A stretch of 64,000 nt of DNA from assembly GCA_902779355.1 (NCBI GenBank), contig CACZBF010000002.1:73633-137632 (forward strand), given 5' to 3'. The position numbers and the translations under genes are program-made. The notes beneath the pieces were generated by a model. It did not search any database and was not told the DNA's origin. It saw only the letters and a list, made by a program, of their open reading frames with translations. This document shows positions 33,436 through 41,287 of this stretch, one piece after another (position 1 is the stretch's first letter; every line of letters starts with the position of its first letter). The stretch is from an uncultured Lachnospiraceae bacterium (GTDB lineage Bacteria > Bacillota > Clostridia > Lachnospirales > Lachnospiraceae).

Positions 33436-34917
33436 CTATCCTGTCATCAGCCAGGAATAGATAAGTTCCGGCGCGTGGGCCCAGAGAAGCAGTTCGATAT
33501 TCGCACCCAGCGTTCCAAGGAAAGCCAGATCATTTTCCTGTACATCGCGGCTGGCACTGTAGAGAAAGTAGCAGGTCATCTTTTCGATACTGCTGCGCAT
33601 TTCCTCCAGTTCCTCTTTCGTACCGCGAAAGCCATCCCGTGAAAGCAACGAAGAGATAATGGCGGAAGTCCATTTTGCGGCAGTCCTGCGCAGCAATCTT
33701 TGTTTCCCGTTTCGTAAGATCAGATAGGTCACAGTCTTTGGAACCGGTTTCATCAGTTCATCCAGAAGATTCAGCAGGACGCTGCGGATCAGGAGCCGCT
33801 GTTCCTTTTCTGCGCCGAGATATTGTTGCGCGATCAGCGCGAAGCTCTCCTCATAGAAACGGGCAAAGGCAACGCGATTCGACAGGTCGTTTTCCCCCAC
33901 AGATGGTGCAATCTTTTTTCCCATAAAAGCAATAAACCGGGGATAATACTCTCCCGGATTCGCACTGTACCACCATTCCGAAAGTCTTCCTTTTCGTCGA
34001 TGCGCCTTCTCGCAGAGCGCAACAGGAGCCAGTCCGGTTCCTGCGATCGCCACAGGCGTGAAGGCTGCCGCGGGGAGATCAAGGCTGGGATTCAGTTGCT
34101 GCAGCCTTTTCTTCACCGCCGGGAAACGCGCCTTCCATTCCGGATCACCGGGAGACGGAAGGATCGTATCATCCGATCCCAGTCTGCAAAACCCCCACAC
34201 TTCCGGGGCAATGAGAGGCACCATATCCATCCGGCTGATGGTGTTATGGATATTGGGATAGTCTTTTTTTGCATCGACCGGGAAACTGCGGGGCGCTTCA
34301 AAGGTGAAGACATGAATATCCCGCTTTGACAATCCCCAGATCTCCGCATCCTCCGTGATCGATGCACCGGTCAGTCCGGCAACAGACCCTGCCCTGCTGT
34401 AGCCCGATAACCAGAGGATTTTCCGCCTGCCGGCGCCGTCCCGATGACGCTCCATGTAGTCTTTCAAAAAAAGGCGGGTCTTGTCCACGGCGATCCGGAA
34501 TCCATAAGGAATCCCTTCCTCGCCGATCTTCGTGTTCCCGTACCATTCTTTTCCATAGGAAGCGCCGCGAAAGCCGACCGCATAGATCACGCAGGATTCC
34601 TCTCCAAGGGATACTTCCTTTTTGGCAGCAAAGATCCCCATGGTAAACTCCTCCGGTGCACAGCGGAAATCCTCATTGGTCTCGAAATCCCAAAAGCCGA
34701 TCTCCTGCAGCAGACTTTCAACATTAACGGACTGACGCTCGACCGGTTCATCCAGATTCGGAAAGGCGGACATGCAAAGACAAAGTGACATGCCGCGCAG
34801 TTCCGGCGAGAGAATTGCCGCATCCTCTTCAAACCATTCGTCCGCGTATGTATATTCCGCAACCAGATTTTTTGTTTCCTCCGCATCTTCAAAGCGGAAA
34901 ATACCGTTTATTCTCAC
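33436..34917 (-). CDS. Lipase class 3 / DUF2974-like hydrolase
   Basis: About 493 residues. The centre has an alpha/beta hydrolase core: strand AVGFRGASYG, nucleophile elbow SGYSRAGSVA (Ser), then FEAPRS and HNTISRMDMVPLIAP, which matches the NxxDxVP acid region of lipase-3-like proteins. No signal peptide. The start is set to GTG at 34917 because GGAGG lies 6 bases upstream (VRINGIFRF); a longer reading from 34986 would run through the tRNA terminator. The C-terminal half is helical and unrecognised. Substrate unknown. Confidence 0.75.
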   Translation of the reverse strand: MRINGIFRFEDAEETKNLVAEYTYADEWFEEDAAILSPELRGMSLCLCMSAFPNLDEPVERQSVNVESLLQEIGFWDFETNEDFRCAPEEFTMGIFAAKKEVSLGEESCVIYAVGFRGASYGKEWYGNTKIGEEGIPYGFRIAVDKTRLFLKDYMERHRDGAGRRKILWLSGYSRAGSVAGLTGASITEDAEIWGLSKRDIHVFTFEAPRSFPVDAKKDYPNIHNTISRMDMVPLIAPEVWGFCRLGSDDTILPSPGDPEWKARFPAVKKRLQQLNPSLDLPAAAFTPVAIAGTGLAPVALCEKAHRRKGRLSEWWYSANPGEYYPRFIAFMGKKIAPSVGENDLSNRVAFARFYEESFALIAQQYLGAEKEQRLLIRSVLLNLLDELMKPVPKTVTYLILRNGKQRLLRRTAAKWTSAIISSLLSRDGFRGTKEELEEMRSSIEKMTCYFLYSASRDVQENDLAFLGTLGANIELLLWAHAPELIYSWLMTG

Positions 34918-34960
34918 AAAGCCTCCATTCTGCGCATCTTCTTTCCTGATACGAAAAATG

Positions 34961-34997
34961 AAAAATCCCGCAAGCCTTTTCCTCAATGGTTTGCGGG
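34961..34997 (-). terminator. Terminator of tRNA-Thr
   Basis: Stem CCCGCAAACC / GGCTTGCGGG (one mismatch) followed on the minus strand by ATTTTT, 12 bases after the tRNA. It also places a barrier before the lipase-like gene, which must have its own promoter or depend on read-through. Confidence 0.8.
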
Positions 34998-35008
34998 TCT
35001 TCCTTTTA

Positions 35009-35081
35009 AGCTGCTAACCGGAATTGAACCGGTGACCTCATCCTTACCAAGGATGCGCACTACCGACTGTGCTATAGCAGC
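35009..35081 (-). tRNA. tRNA-Thr (GGU anticodon)
   Basis: Cloverleaf on the minus strand: acceptor GCTGCTA / TAGCAGC, D-loop CAGTCGGTAGTGC, anticodon arm GCATCC-TTGGTAA-GGATG with anticodon GGT, and T-arm ACCGG-TTCAATT-CCGGT. The CCA end is not encoded. A strong promoter and a terminator flank it. Confidence 0.95.
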
Positions 35082-35102
35082 ATGCGTTTTGTCAGCGTGT
35101 TC

Positions 35103-35131
35103 AATATACAATAACGATTCTTTTCTGTCAA
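35103..35131 (-). promoter_or_regulatory. Promoter of tRNA-Thr
   Basis: Perfect -35 TTGACA (35126-35131), exact 17-base spacer and -10 TATATT (35103-35108) on the minus strand, the best promoter in the window. Confidence 0.85.
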
Positions 35132-35144
35132 GTACGGGATTGCA

Positions 35145-35178
35145 GGCTGCGACTGACCGTTACGATCAGCCGCAGTCC
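35145..35178 (-). terminator. Hairpin after the enoate reductase gene, possible operon terminator
   Basis: Inverted repeat of about 15 bp (CTGCGGCTGATCG with CGGTCAGTCGCAG, a few mismatches) 10 bases after the stop codon. There is no clear T-run on the minus strand, so its strength as a terminator is uncertain. Confidence 0.45.
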
Positions 35179-35187
35179 CTGACTTTT

Positions 35188-37245
35188 TCAGATCTTCATC
35201 GCAGTATCCCACGCGCCCCAGATCACTGTGCGAAGATTTCCGACTTTCTTCGCATCCCCGATCAGATGCACATGCTTGGATTCCGGTGCGATCGGCGTGC
35301 TGTGATAGCCGACGGACATGATCACGGAATCCGCTTTCAGCTTCGTGATCTTCTTATTCTTCTCTTCGACGATGACGTAGTCTTTTCCGATTTCCTTCAC
35401 GCCCGACTCCAGATAGACCGGTACGTTGTTGGTCTTGAAGCAGTCACGCAGGTAACTGGAATTGGCCAGACAAAGATTCTTCACCGCCATCAGATCGTTC
35501 TTCATTTCCACGATCACAGGCTTCTTCCCCTTGCGGAAAAGATCGAGTGCCATCTCGCAGCCGGTCAGGCCGCCGCCGATGATCACGACGTTTTTCCCGA
35601 CTTTCTTTTTCTCAAGCAGATAATCGCAGGCGTCCATCGCATACTCTTCTGCGCCCGGGATCGGAATGTGATTTGCTTCCGCGCCCGTCGCGATCACGAC
35701 CTCATCCGCGTCCAGATCATTGATGTCCGTAATCTCGGTGTTGAAGTGCACGGGGATGTGATACTTCTTCACCTGACGAATGTACCATTCGATGAGGCGC
35801 TTGTCGTTTTCCTTGAAATCCGGCGCTGCCGCAGCAATAAAGATCCCGCCGAGTTTGTCACTCTTCTCATAGATCTCCGGCTCGTGCCCGCGGATCTTCA
35901 AGATCCTCGCCACTTCCATGCCGCCGATCCCGCCGCCGATAACAGCGACCCTCTTGGGGTTCTTTGCTCTCGTCAGCCGGTAGTGTCTGGAATTCATGGA
36001 AACCGGGTTCACCGCGCAGCGGCACATATGCACCGTGTCGTTGAAATCCTGGTCGTTCGCGCTGCCCTCGTGGCGCGTCAGGTCAAAGCAGGCTGCATGG
36101 CAGCAAATACAGGGACGGATCTCCTCTTCCTTGCCCTTCATCAGCTTCGTCACCCATGCCGGATCCGCAAGGAACTGCCGTCCGACCACCATCGCATCGA
36201 TATCACCGTCCGAAATGGCTTTCGCGCCGACCTCCGGCTGCATACGACCGGCGCAGAGCACCGGGATATCCACAAACTTCTTGATATGGGAAACGTCTTC
36301 CAGATTGCAGTTCAACGGCATATACTGCGGCGGATGCGCCCAATACCAGGCATCATAAGTACCGTTGTCGCAGTTCAGCATATCGTAGCCCGCATCCTGC
36401 AGGTATTTGACCGCGCGCTCGCTCTCTTCCATGTCACGGCCGATCTCAAAATACTCTTCTCCCGGCATCGCGCCTTCGCGGAACGCCTTGGTCTTGGAAA
36501 GCACGGAATACCGGAGCGAAACGGGATAGTCTTCCCCACAGTATGATTTGATCGCCTGCACGATCTCCACCGGGAAGCGATAGCGGTTTTCAAAGGAGCC
36601 GCCATACTCATCCGTTCTCTGGTTCGTGTATTTCAATGTGAACTGATCCAAGAGATACCCTTCATGCACCGCATGGACTTCAACACCGTCCACGCCGGCT
36701 TCCTTACAAAGACGGGATGTCTCTGCAAATGCATAGATGATCTCGCGGATCTCTTTTTGCGTGATCTCGCGTGTCGTCACACCGTCTGCCCAGCGATTAG
36801 GGAGCGGCGACGGGGCTGCCGTCAGATACTCCGCATCAATGATGGGCTTCGCGAGCGTGTTCAACGCTTTGTTCTTTGCCAGCATCGCAAGCGGTTCCGT
36901 CAATGCCATGGAACGCCCGAAACCGGCCGTCATCTGTACGAACAGCTTAGCACCCGTCGCATGGACCTCGTCCATAAACTTCGCCAGCTGTTTAAACTTC
37001 CCTTTGTTCTGATAAAGCCATTTCCGTCCGAGCACATCCCGCACCGGCGCAATACCCGGAATAATGAGACCGCAGTTGTTGTCCGCGATCTTCTTTAACA
37101 ATCTCGCTGCTTCTTTGTCAAAATGGTTGGGCTCCATCCAGCCAAAGAGACAAGTCCCTCCCATGGGCGCCAGCACGATCCGGTTCTTGATCTCAAGATC
37201 CCGTATCTTCCACGGCGTAAAGAGCGCCTCATACTCTGCCTTCAT
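35188..37245 (-). CDS. Fe-S flavoenzyme of the 2-enoate reductase / BaiCD-FldZ family
   Basis: 685 residues. Residues 1-370 are an Old Yellow Enzyme barrel (NRIVLAPMGG, GVEVHAVHEGYLLDQF, YGGSFENRYRF). The cluster motif CICCHAAC with a later MCRC provides the four 4Fe-4S ligands near 380-415. Residues ~430-685 bind FAD and NADH (VAVIGGGIGGMEVARIL, VVIIGGGLTGCEMAL). Family members reduce activated C=C bonds such as cinnamate, 2-enoates or bile-acid enones. Last gene of the dehydratase/nickel operon, 34 bases after CooT, with GGGAGG upstream. It would be the natural enzyme to saturate an enoyl product of the dehydratases. Exact substrate unknown. Confidence 0.88.
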   Translation of the reverse strand: MKAEYEALFTPWKIRDLEIKNRIVLAPMGGTCLFGWMEPNHFDKEAARLLKKIADNNCGLIIPGIAPVRDVLGRKWLYQNKGKFKQLAKFMDEVHATGAKLFVQMTAGFGRSMALTEPLAMLAKNKALNTLAKPIIDAEYLTAAPSPLPNRWADGVTTREITQKEIREIIYAFAETSRLCKEAGVDGVEVHAVHEGYLLDQFTLKYTNQRTDEYGGSFENRYRFPVEIVQAIKSYCGEDYPVSLRYSVLSKTKAFREGAMPGEEYFEIGRDMEESERAVKYLQDAGYDMLNCDNGTYDAWYWAHPPQYMPLNCNLEDVSHIKKFVDIPVLCAGRMQPEVGAKAISDGDIDAMVVGRQFLADPAWVTKLMKGKEEEIRPCICCHAACFDLTRHEGSANDQDFNDTVHMCRCAVNPVSMNSRHYRLTRAKNPKRVAVIGGGIGGMEVARILKIRGHEPEIYEKSDKLGGIFIAAAAPDFKENDKRLIEWYIRQVKKYHIPVHFNTEITDINDLDADEVVIATGAEANHIPIPGAEEYAMDACDYLLEKKKVGKNVVIIGGGLTGCEMALDLFRKGKKPVIVEMKNDLMAVKNLCLANSSYLRDCFKTNNVPVYLESGVKEIGKDYVIVEEKNKKITKLKADSVIMSVGYHSTPIAPESKHVHLIGDAKKVGNLRTVIWGAWDTAMKI

Positions 37246-37279
37246 AAATTATCCTCCCTTTCTCCTGTTTTTCTTTCGA

Positions 37280-37462
37280 TCACGCCACCGCGATCACGAC
37301 GCGGTTCTCCTCCATATCCACAAAACGGAGCGTCCCCTTGATCCGTTTCACTGCGCCGAACAAGTCCTTTAAGACCACTTCATCTCCTTCGATCGAGATG
37401 GTTTTCGTGTTCTCCATCAAAAGCGCCTGATCGATCTCCGCATAAGCATTTGCAAGACACAT
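37280..37462 (-). CDS. CooT-like small nickel-binding protein
   Basis: 60 residues: MCLANAYAE at the N-terminus keeps Cys2, the nickel ligand shown for Rhodospirillum CooT; the rest is a small beta-barrel pattern (ISIEGDEVVLKDLFGAVKRI, LRFVDMEENRVVIAV). CooT proteins support nickel insertion into CO dehydrogenase, but homologues occur outside such operons. Strong AAAGGAGGG upstream. Its position next to a His-rich protein, an acetyl-CoA-synthase-like piece and a CooC-like ATPase makes a nickel role likely here. Confidence 0.82.
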   Translation of the reverse strand: MCLANAYAEIDQALLMENTKTISIEGDEVVLKDLFGAVKRIKGTLRFVDMEENRVVIAVA

Positions 37463-37487
37463 CTAACTGTTCCCTCCTTTTTGCCGA

Positions 37488-37727
37488 TCAGTCTACGGCA
37501 TCGTAAGCTTTCCGCAGATGCTCCAGTGCCGCCTCCGACTGCCTGATCGCATCCGTCAGTTCTTCCGCTGCCTTTGTCTGTCCTTCTTTTTCCATCGTCT
37601 CCTTCAGCGACACAAGCTCCTCGAGATGCTGTTCGTTATGATGGATCATGTGATGCAGCAGCGCCTTCCCTTTTTCCAGCGGGGTCATCTCTGCGTGGCT
37701 GGCACAGTCATCCGTTAATACGTGCAT
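37488..37727 (-). CDS. Small His-rich helical protein, possible metal carrier
   Basis: 79 residues, all helix by eye. A cluster of histidines (ALLHHMIHHNEQHLEEL) and an N-terminal Cys-His pair (CASH) look metal-binding. Similar HHMxHHNxxHxxEL helices occur in proteins near nickel enzymes (DUF8180-like, from memory). It starts 3 bases after the upstream stop with AAAGGAGTAA as ribosome site. Probable role: holding or passing nickel in the same system. Biochemical function not established. Confidence 0.65.
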   Translation of the reverse strand: MHVLTDDCASHAEMTPLEKGKALLHHMIHHNEQHLEELVSLKETMEKEGQTKAAEELTDAIRQSEAALEHLRKAYDAVD

Positions 37728-37730
37728 GCG

Positions 37731-38456
37731 TTACTCCTTTCGGTCTTTCTTTTTCGCAAGGCCCAGGTGCATCTCCTTCATGCCTTCCACTTCGTCGCAG
37801 ACGCTCTTCATATCGCAATGTCCGCAGTCTGCGAGGATGTTGTCAAAGATGTGAGTCAGCGTTTTCGTGATGTCGTTCACCTTCCCGGCATATGGTTTTA
37901 ACGCCGTCACCGTATCGGCCTGCAACAAAAAGATCACGCGGACATGTTTTACATTGGCGACTTCCTTGTATTTTTTGATATAGGAAGCCCCGACCGCCGC
38001 AAAAGAAATGCCCTTCTTCAACGCCTCTTTGCTGACGCGCACCTGCTCTTCATTGCTCATGGAGGAAACCCGCACCATGTATCCCTTCGGAAACACATGA
38101 TAGCGCGCGAACTCCATATCCCGGATGGCGCGATACTGCTCCTCGCTGTCATCCCCGAGGTCTTCTGTCTGCAGGATCACAATGCGTGCAAACGGCACCT
38201 CTCCCTTGATCTCCGAAAGATCCGGCCCTGCCAGAAGGATCTCGTCGGACTCCATGAGCGGACTCGTGGTCACGCAGGTATAATTGACGGAAGGATTCGT
38301 TCCTCCGCCGAGCTCAAACGCGCTGTCCTTTTGCATGATAAATTCGGATGCACCGTTATCCGGCCATGCGCGGGAGAGCTCCACGGGGAGCTTTTTCACA
38401 TCACACTTTTCCACTTCCGCCATCGTAGCGTCAATGATCGTATCAAATAGTTTCAT
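37731..38456 (-). CDS. Free-standing acetyl-CoA synthase (CdhC/AcsB)-like domain
   Basis: 241 residues. From about residue 70 it follows the middle domain of acetyl-CoA synthase: EILLAGPDLSEIKGE, then YMVRVSS...EEQVRVSKEALKKGISFAAVG, then KHVRVIFLL, ending in DCGHCDMKSVC. In full AcsB the corresponding CxxC...C run carries the A-cluster 4Fe-4S ligands. Here the protein stops soon after the third cysteine, so the fourth ligand and the CGC nickel site are missing. It is therefore not an acetyl-CoA synthase, but it may bind a Fe-S cluster or metal, or act as scaffold. It lies between the tiny TM protein and the His-rich protein, three to four bases from each. The family assignment is by eye. Confidence 0.7.
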   Translation of the reverse strand: MKLFDTIIDATMAEVEKCDVKKLPVELSRAWPDNGASEFIMQKDSAFELGGGTNPSVNYTCVTTSPLMESDEILLAGPDLSEIKGEVPFARIVILQTEDLGDDSEEQYRAIRDMEFARYHVFPKGYMVRVSSMSNEEQVRVSKEALKKGISFAAVGASYIKKYKEVANVKHVRVIFLLQADTVTALKPYAGKVNDITKTLTHIFDNILADCGHCDMKSVCDEVEGMKEMHLGLAKKKDRKE

Positions 38457-38459
38457 CGT

Positions 38460-38618
38460 CTAAAAATTGAGATCCGTCTTCTTGCGGTCAAAGACCTTAT
38501 TCACAAACCGGTACGCAAACTCCATCAGTTTCTGATCCAGATTGAAAAAATAGATCAGGAACAGAAGGCCGAAGAGCACCAGTATCAGGCTGACGAAAAA
38601 TTTGATCACTTTCTTCAA
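38460..38618 (-). CDS. 52-residue single-TM protein, paralogue of 43356-43559
   Basis: A TTG start gives MKKVIKFFVSLILVLFGLLF followed by LIYFFNLDQKLMEFAYRFVN and a basic tail. One membrane helix, then an amphipathic segment. It resembles the protein at 43356-43559 over KK..I......LFGLLFLIYFFNLDQKL versus LYGILFLIFFFDLDGKL, so the two are paralogues tied to the two dehydratase sets. The TTG overlaps the TGA of the activase gene and AAAGGA lies 11 bases upstream, so translation is coupled. The next gene starts three bases after its stop. Role unknown; it may dock the soluble enzymes at the membrane. Confidence 0.75.
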   Translation of the reverse strand: MKKVIKFFVSLILVLFGLLFLIYFFNLDQKLMEFAYRFVNKVFDRKKTDLNF

Positions 38619-39412
38619 TGTTTTGCCATTCCTTTCTGACGTGCATACTCTGCAGCACCAAGCGCACCCATCAGCTGCGGGTCGGTGGAGAGGTTCACAA
38701 CCTTCAGTTTCAATACATGCTCGATCGCCTGCTTCAAGCCGTCATTCTTGGCGCAGCCGCCGGTCAATGTGATGGAGTCTGTTGCGCCGGCTTTCTTTGC
38801 CATGACAAAGCAGCGCTTTGCAACTGCCATCTGGATCCCGGCTGCGATCTCGTCCATTGCCTTTCCTTCGCCGACGAGCGTGATGACTTCGGACTCCGCA
38901 AACACGGTACACTGTGCCGTGATCGGGATCACGTTCTTTGCGGTCAGAGAGAGCTTCGAGAACTCCGGCAGTGACATCTCAAAGGAACGTGCCATCGCTT
39001 CATAGAAACGTCCGGTACCTGCCGCGCACTTATCATTCATCGCGAAGTTCTTGACCGTACCGTCCTTGTCGATCGCAATGCCCTTGATATCCTGTCCGCC
39101 GATATCGATGATGGACTCCACATTCGGATCCGTGACATGCACACCCATGGCATGGCAGGAAATCTCGGAGACATTTTCATCCGCGAACGGCACCTTGTTG
39201 CGGCCGTAGCCGGTTCCGATCAGATACGCCAGATCCTTGGAATCCTTGAGCCCGTCCACCTTGCTGCATACGTCCTTCATCGCAAGCTTTGCCGACTCTT
39301 CAGCGTTGATCTTGCTCTTCAGGGTGACATTCGCCACCATTTTGCCGTTCTCATCGAGGATCACTGCTTTCGTGTAGGTGCTCCCTACATCGCATCCACC
39401 AAAATATTTCAT
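38615..39412 (-). CDS. 2-hydroxyacyl-CoA dehydratase activase (HgdC/FldI family)
   Basis: 265 residues, standard length. ASKHA ATPase fold: CDVGSTYTKAVILDENG, VESIIDIGGQDIKGI, and TLTGGCAKNDGL. The two cysteines that bridge one 4Fe-4S cluster across the homodimer are present (NDKCAAGTGRF and TAQCTVFAESE). It uses ATP to inject a single low-potential electron into the dehydratase. One activase for two dehydratase pairs implies it serves both. GGAGGAAAAGAA precedes the ATG. Confidence 0.93.
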   Translation of the reverse strand: MKYFGGCDVGSTYTKAVILDENGKMVANVTLKSKINAEESAKLAMKDVCSKVDGLKDSKDLAYLIGTGYGRNKVPFADENVSEISCHAMGVHVTDPNVESIIDIGGQDIKGIAIDKDGTVKNFAMNDKCAAGTGRFYEAMARSFEMSLPEFSKLSLTAKNVIPITAQCTVFAESEVITLVGEGKAMDEIAAGIQMAVAKRCFVMAKKAGATDSITLTGGCAKNDGLKQAIEHVLKLKVVNLSTDPQLMGALGAAEYARQKGMAKH

Positions 39413-39431
39413 TTCTTTTCCTCCTGTTCTT

Positions 39432-39478
39432 TGGCATGAGGTGGCACCAACGAAGTTGGTGACGAAGCCCTGATGCCA
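39432..39478 (-). other. Intercistronic hairpin between dehydratase 2 and activase
   Basis: Outer stem TGGCAT / ATGCCA (39432-39437, 39473-39478) and inner stem CACCAAC / GTTGGTG around a 3-base loop (39445-39461). No T-run follows on the minus strand. It may set the ratio of activase to dehydratase or mark an RNA processing point. Confidence 0.6.
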
Positions 39479-39508
39479 TTTTCTTAAACTGCTTTACACA
39501 ATGTCTCT

Positions 39509-41287
39509 TTACCAGCTGGCGTCGTCTTCAAAATCCACCAGCGAGGGGTCAATCGGTTCTTCGCGCATGACGGTGCGCATGTATTCGTTCACTTTGTCGC
39601 GCATGTCTTTTCTGGATACGGTCCGCGGATCCATCAGATCGTGCTCGATCCAGATCAGCCGCACGCCGCGCTCTCTGGCCTGGTCCTCAAACAGCCCGTT
39701 TAAGGTAGCCATATTCTTGCAGGAAACGTGCTGGTACATGATCACGATATCCGGCTTCCAGATCTCAACCTGTCTCCAGAGCTCCGTCAGAACGTGATCA
39801 TAACCGCCGTTGGTATGGCGCCGCATGACCATACGTTCATACAGCCTTGCCATATCTCTCAGCGCTTCTTCCTTGTCATGCGTCTCAAGCGGCTTCGTGA
39901 AGTTCAGACTCTCCATCTCCACCAGGACGTTGATGCCCCAGCAGTTTGCAAGCCAGTTGGAGAAGTTCGCATAGTAATGTGCCGGAACCGACCACACGAT
40001 CGCGCGGTGACGCATCTTGCCGCGCCACGGCTCTTCGTGTTTCGCATAGGCCGCCATCATGAGCTTATCCACCTTCTTGAAGGTCTTTAAGATCCGGGGA
40101 TCGATACCGCCGTCCATCTCGTAATTCCATTTACGAAACAGCTCATAGCAGGGACCGATCAACTGCGGATGCGGGGTCTGGTTGACCTCCCACTTCTGCA
40201 GCTCGTATTTCGTCTCCTCGTTGAAGCGCTCCATCGCTTTAAAGTATGCATCCCAGCTCCACTTCGCGCCGGTCTGCTCCTCGATGAACTTGATGCAGCC
40301 TTTGATATCCTGTACTGCTGCTTCCATCACAGACTCGTCCTCATAGCGTACGGGGAAGGTCAGATGATAGGTCGGCAGATCCTTAAAGCGCCTGGACGTA
40401 TAAGAGGATGCCATGACGGATCCGTCGCAGGGCATGGAGCTTGAGATGAAGCAAGCACCCATATGCGGCAGCGCATCAATGACACAGGCTCCGCATTCCG
40501 AAGTCGGCACCGGGCAGGTGTCGGACGGAAGTCCATAGGACTCGACTGCATCGATATACGGCATGCAGGCCAGCTGGTCGATCTCGGACAGCAGGAATAC
40601 CGGCATGAGCTGATACGGAATCCCGACGAGGTCCGGGAAGCCTGCCATGATCTGCGCCATCGTCATCTCATCCAGCAGGACGATCTTCTTGGAAAGCTCT
40701 TTGGAGTTGCCGCCCTTTTGATCGGACTTCATGAGCAGCACAAGGTTCTCCGCCACATAACGGAAGATCGCGTAGATCAGCTCGTGGTGCATCTTGAGCG
40801 CTTTGCCGCGCAGCCCCAGCGTGTTCTTATCCATGAAGCTGTGGCAGCAGAAATAAGAGATCATCCAGCGATAATGCAGTGCGCCGTTCAGGGAAGGAAC
40901 GAGGTCCTTTCCGAAGGTGGCGAGCAGCATCGCCCACATGCGCAGCCACTCATAAAAATCCGCCGCCGTGTCTTTGACACCGCGCCACTCCCGGCGCACC
41001 GTCGCCATCTTGCCGCTCTGATAAAGTTTTCCAAGCTGCTTCTCGCCGTTTTTAAAGAAATCCTTCCAGTCGTCCTTGTCCATGCTGACGGCCAGATCCA
41101 CTTCCTTTTTCAGGCGTTTCGCTGTGGCCTTGACGTCCTTCAACACGTCGCCGCCCAGTTTTTTCCAGTCGGTCTCTTTCAAGATATCACCGACAATCCC
41201 GACGATCTCCTTGATGTTTTCTTTTTGCAGGGAAAGATCCATCTGGTCCTTCATGCGGAAAAATTTCGGATTCGGATATTTGATCAT
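39509..41287 (-). CDS. 2-hydroxyacyl-CoA dehydratase-type large subunit, copy 2
   Basis: 592 residues, longer than the usual 400-430 because of a ~170-residue helical N-terminal extension. The HGD-D core begins near 200 and has the likely cluster cysteines in GLPSDTCPVP, SMPCDGS and HVSCKNM, plus ANCWGIN. It ends EEPIDPSLVDFEDDASW, nearly the same as copy 1 (EEPLDPTLVDFDDSECW), so the two are paralogues. Its ATG overlaps the small subunit stop by four bases. Partner: the 398-residue subunit upstream. Substrate unknown; no CoA-transferase is in the operon. Confidence 0.85.
   Translation of the reverse strand: MIKYPNPKFFRMKDQMDLSLQKENIKEIVGIVGDILKETDWKKLGGDVLKDVKATAKRLKKEVDLAVSMDKDDWKDFFKNGEKQLGKLYQSGKMATVRREWRGVKDTAADFYEWLRMWAMLLATFGKDLVPSLNGALHYRWMISYFCCHSFMDKNTLGLRGKALKMHHELIYAIFRYVAENLVLLMKSDQKGGNSKELSKKIVLLDEMTMAQIMAGFPDLVGIPYQLMPVFLLSEIDQLACMPYIDAVESYGLPSDTCPVPTSECGACVIDALPHMGACFISSSMPCDGSVMASSYTSRRFKDLPTYHLTFPVRYEDESVMEAAVQDIKGCIKFIEEQTGAKWSWDAYFKAMERFNEETKYELQKWEVNQTPHPQLIGPCYELFRKWNYEMDGGIDPRILKTFKKVDKLMMAAYAKHEEPWRGKMRHRAIVWSVPAHYYANFSNWLANCWGINVLVEMESLNFTKPLETHDKEEALRDMARLYERMVMRRHTNGGYDHVLTELWRQVEIWKPDIVIMYQHVSCKNMATLNGLFEDQARERGVRLIWIEHDLMDPRTVSRKDMRDKVNEYMRTVMREEPIDPSLVDFEDDASW

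Noticed and set aside
35032-36546. Plus-strand frame of 504 codons opposite the enoate reductase
   Set aside because: Starts inside the tRNA, is His/Arg-rich and has no family features; the minus-strand gene has complete motifs.
37731-38456. A functional acetyl-CoA synthase / Wood-Ljungdahl locus
   Set aside because: The protein lacks the CGC nickel site and the fourth cluster cysteine, and no CODH, corrinoid protein or methyltransferase of that pathway is in the window.
39436-39480. T-box-like GAGGTGGCACC on the plus strand
   Set aside because: There is no specifier stem or downstream plus-strand gene; the sequence lies in a minus-strand intercistronic hairpin and the match is short.
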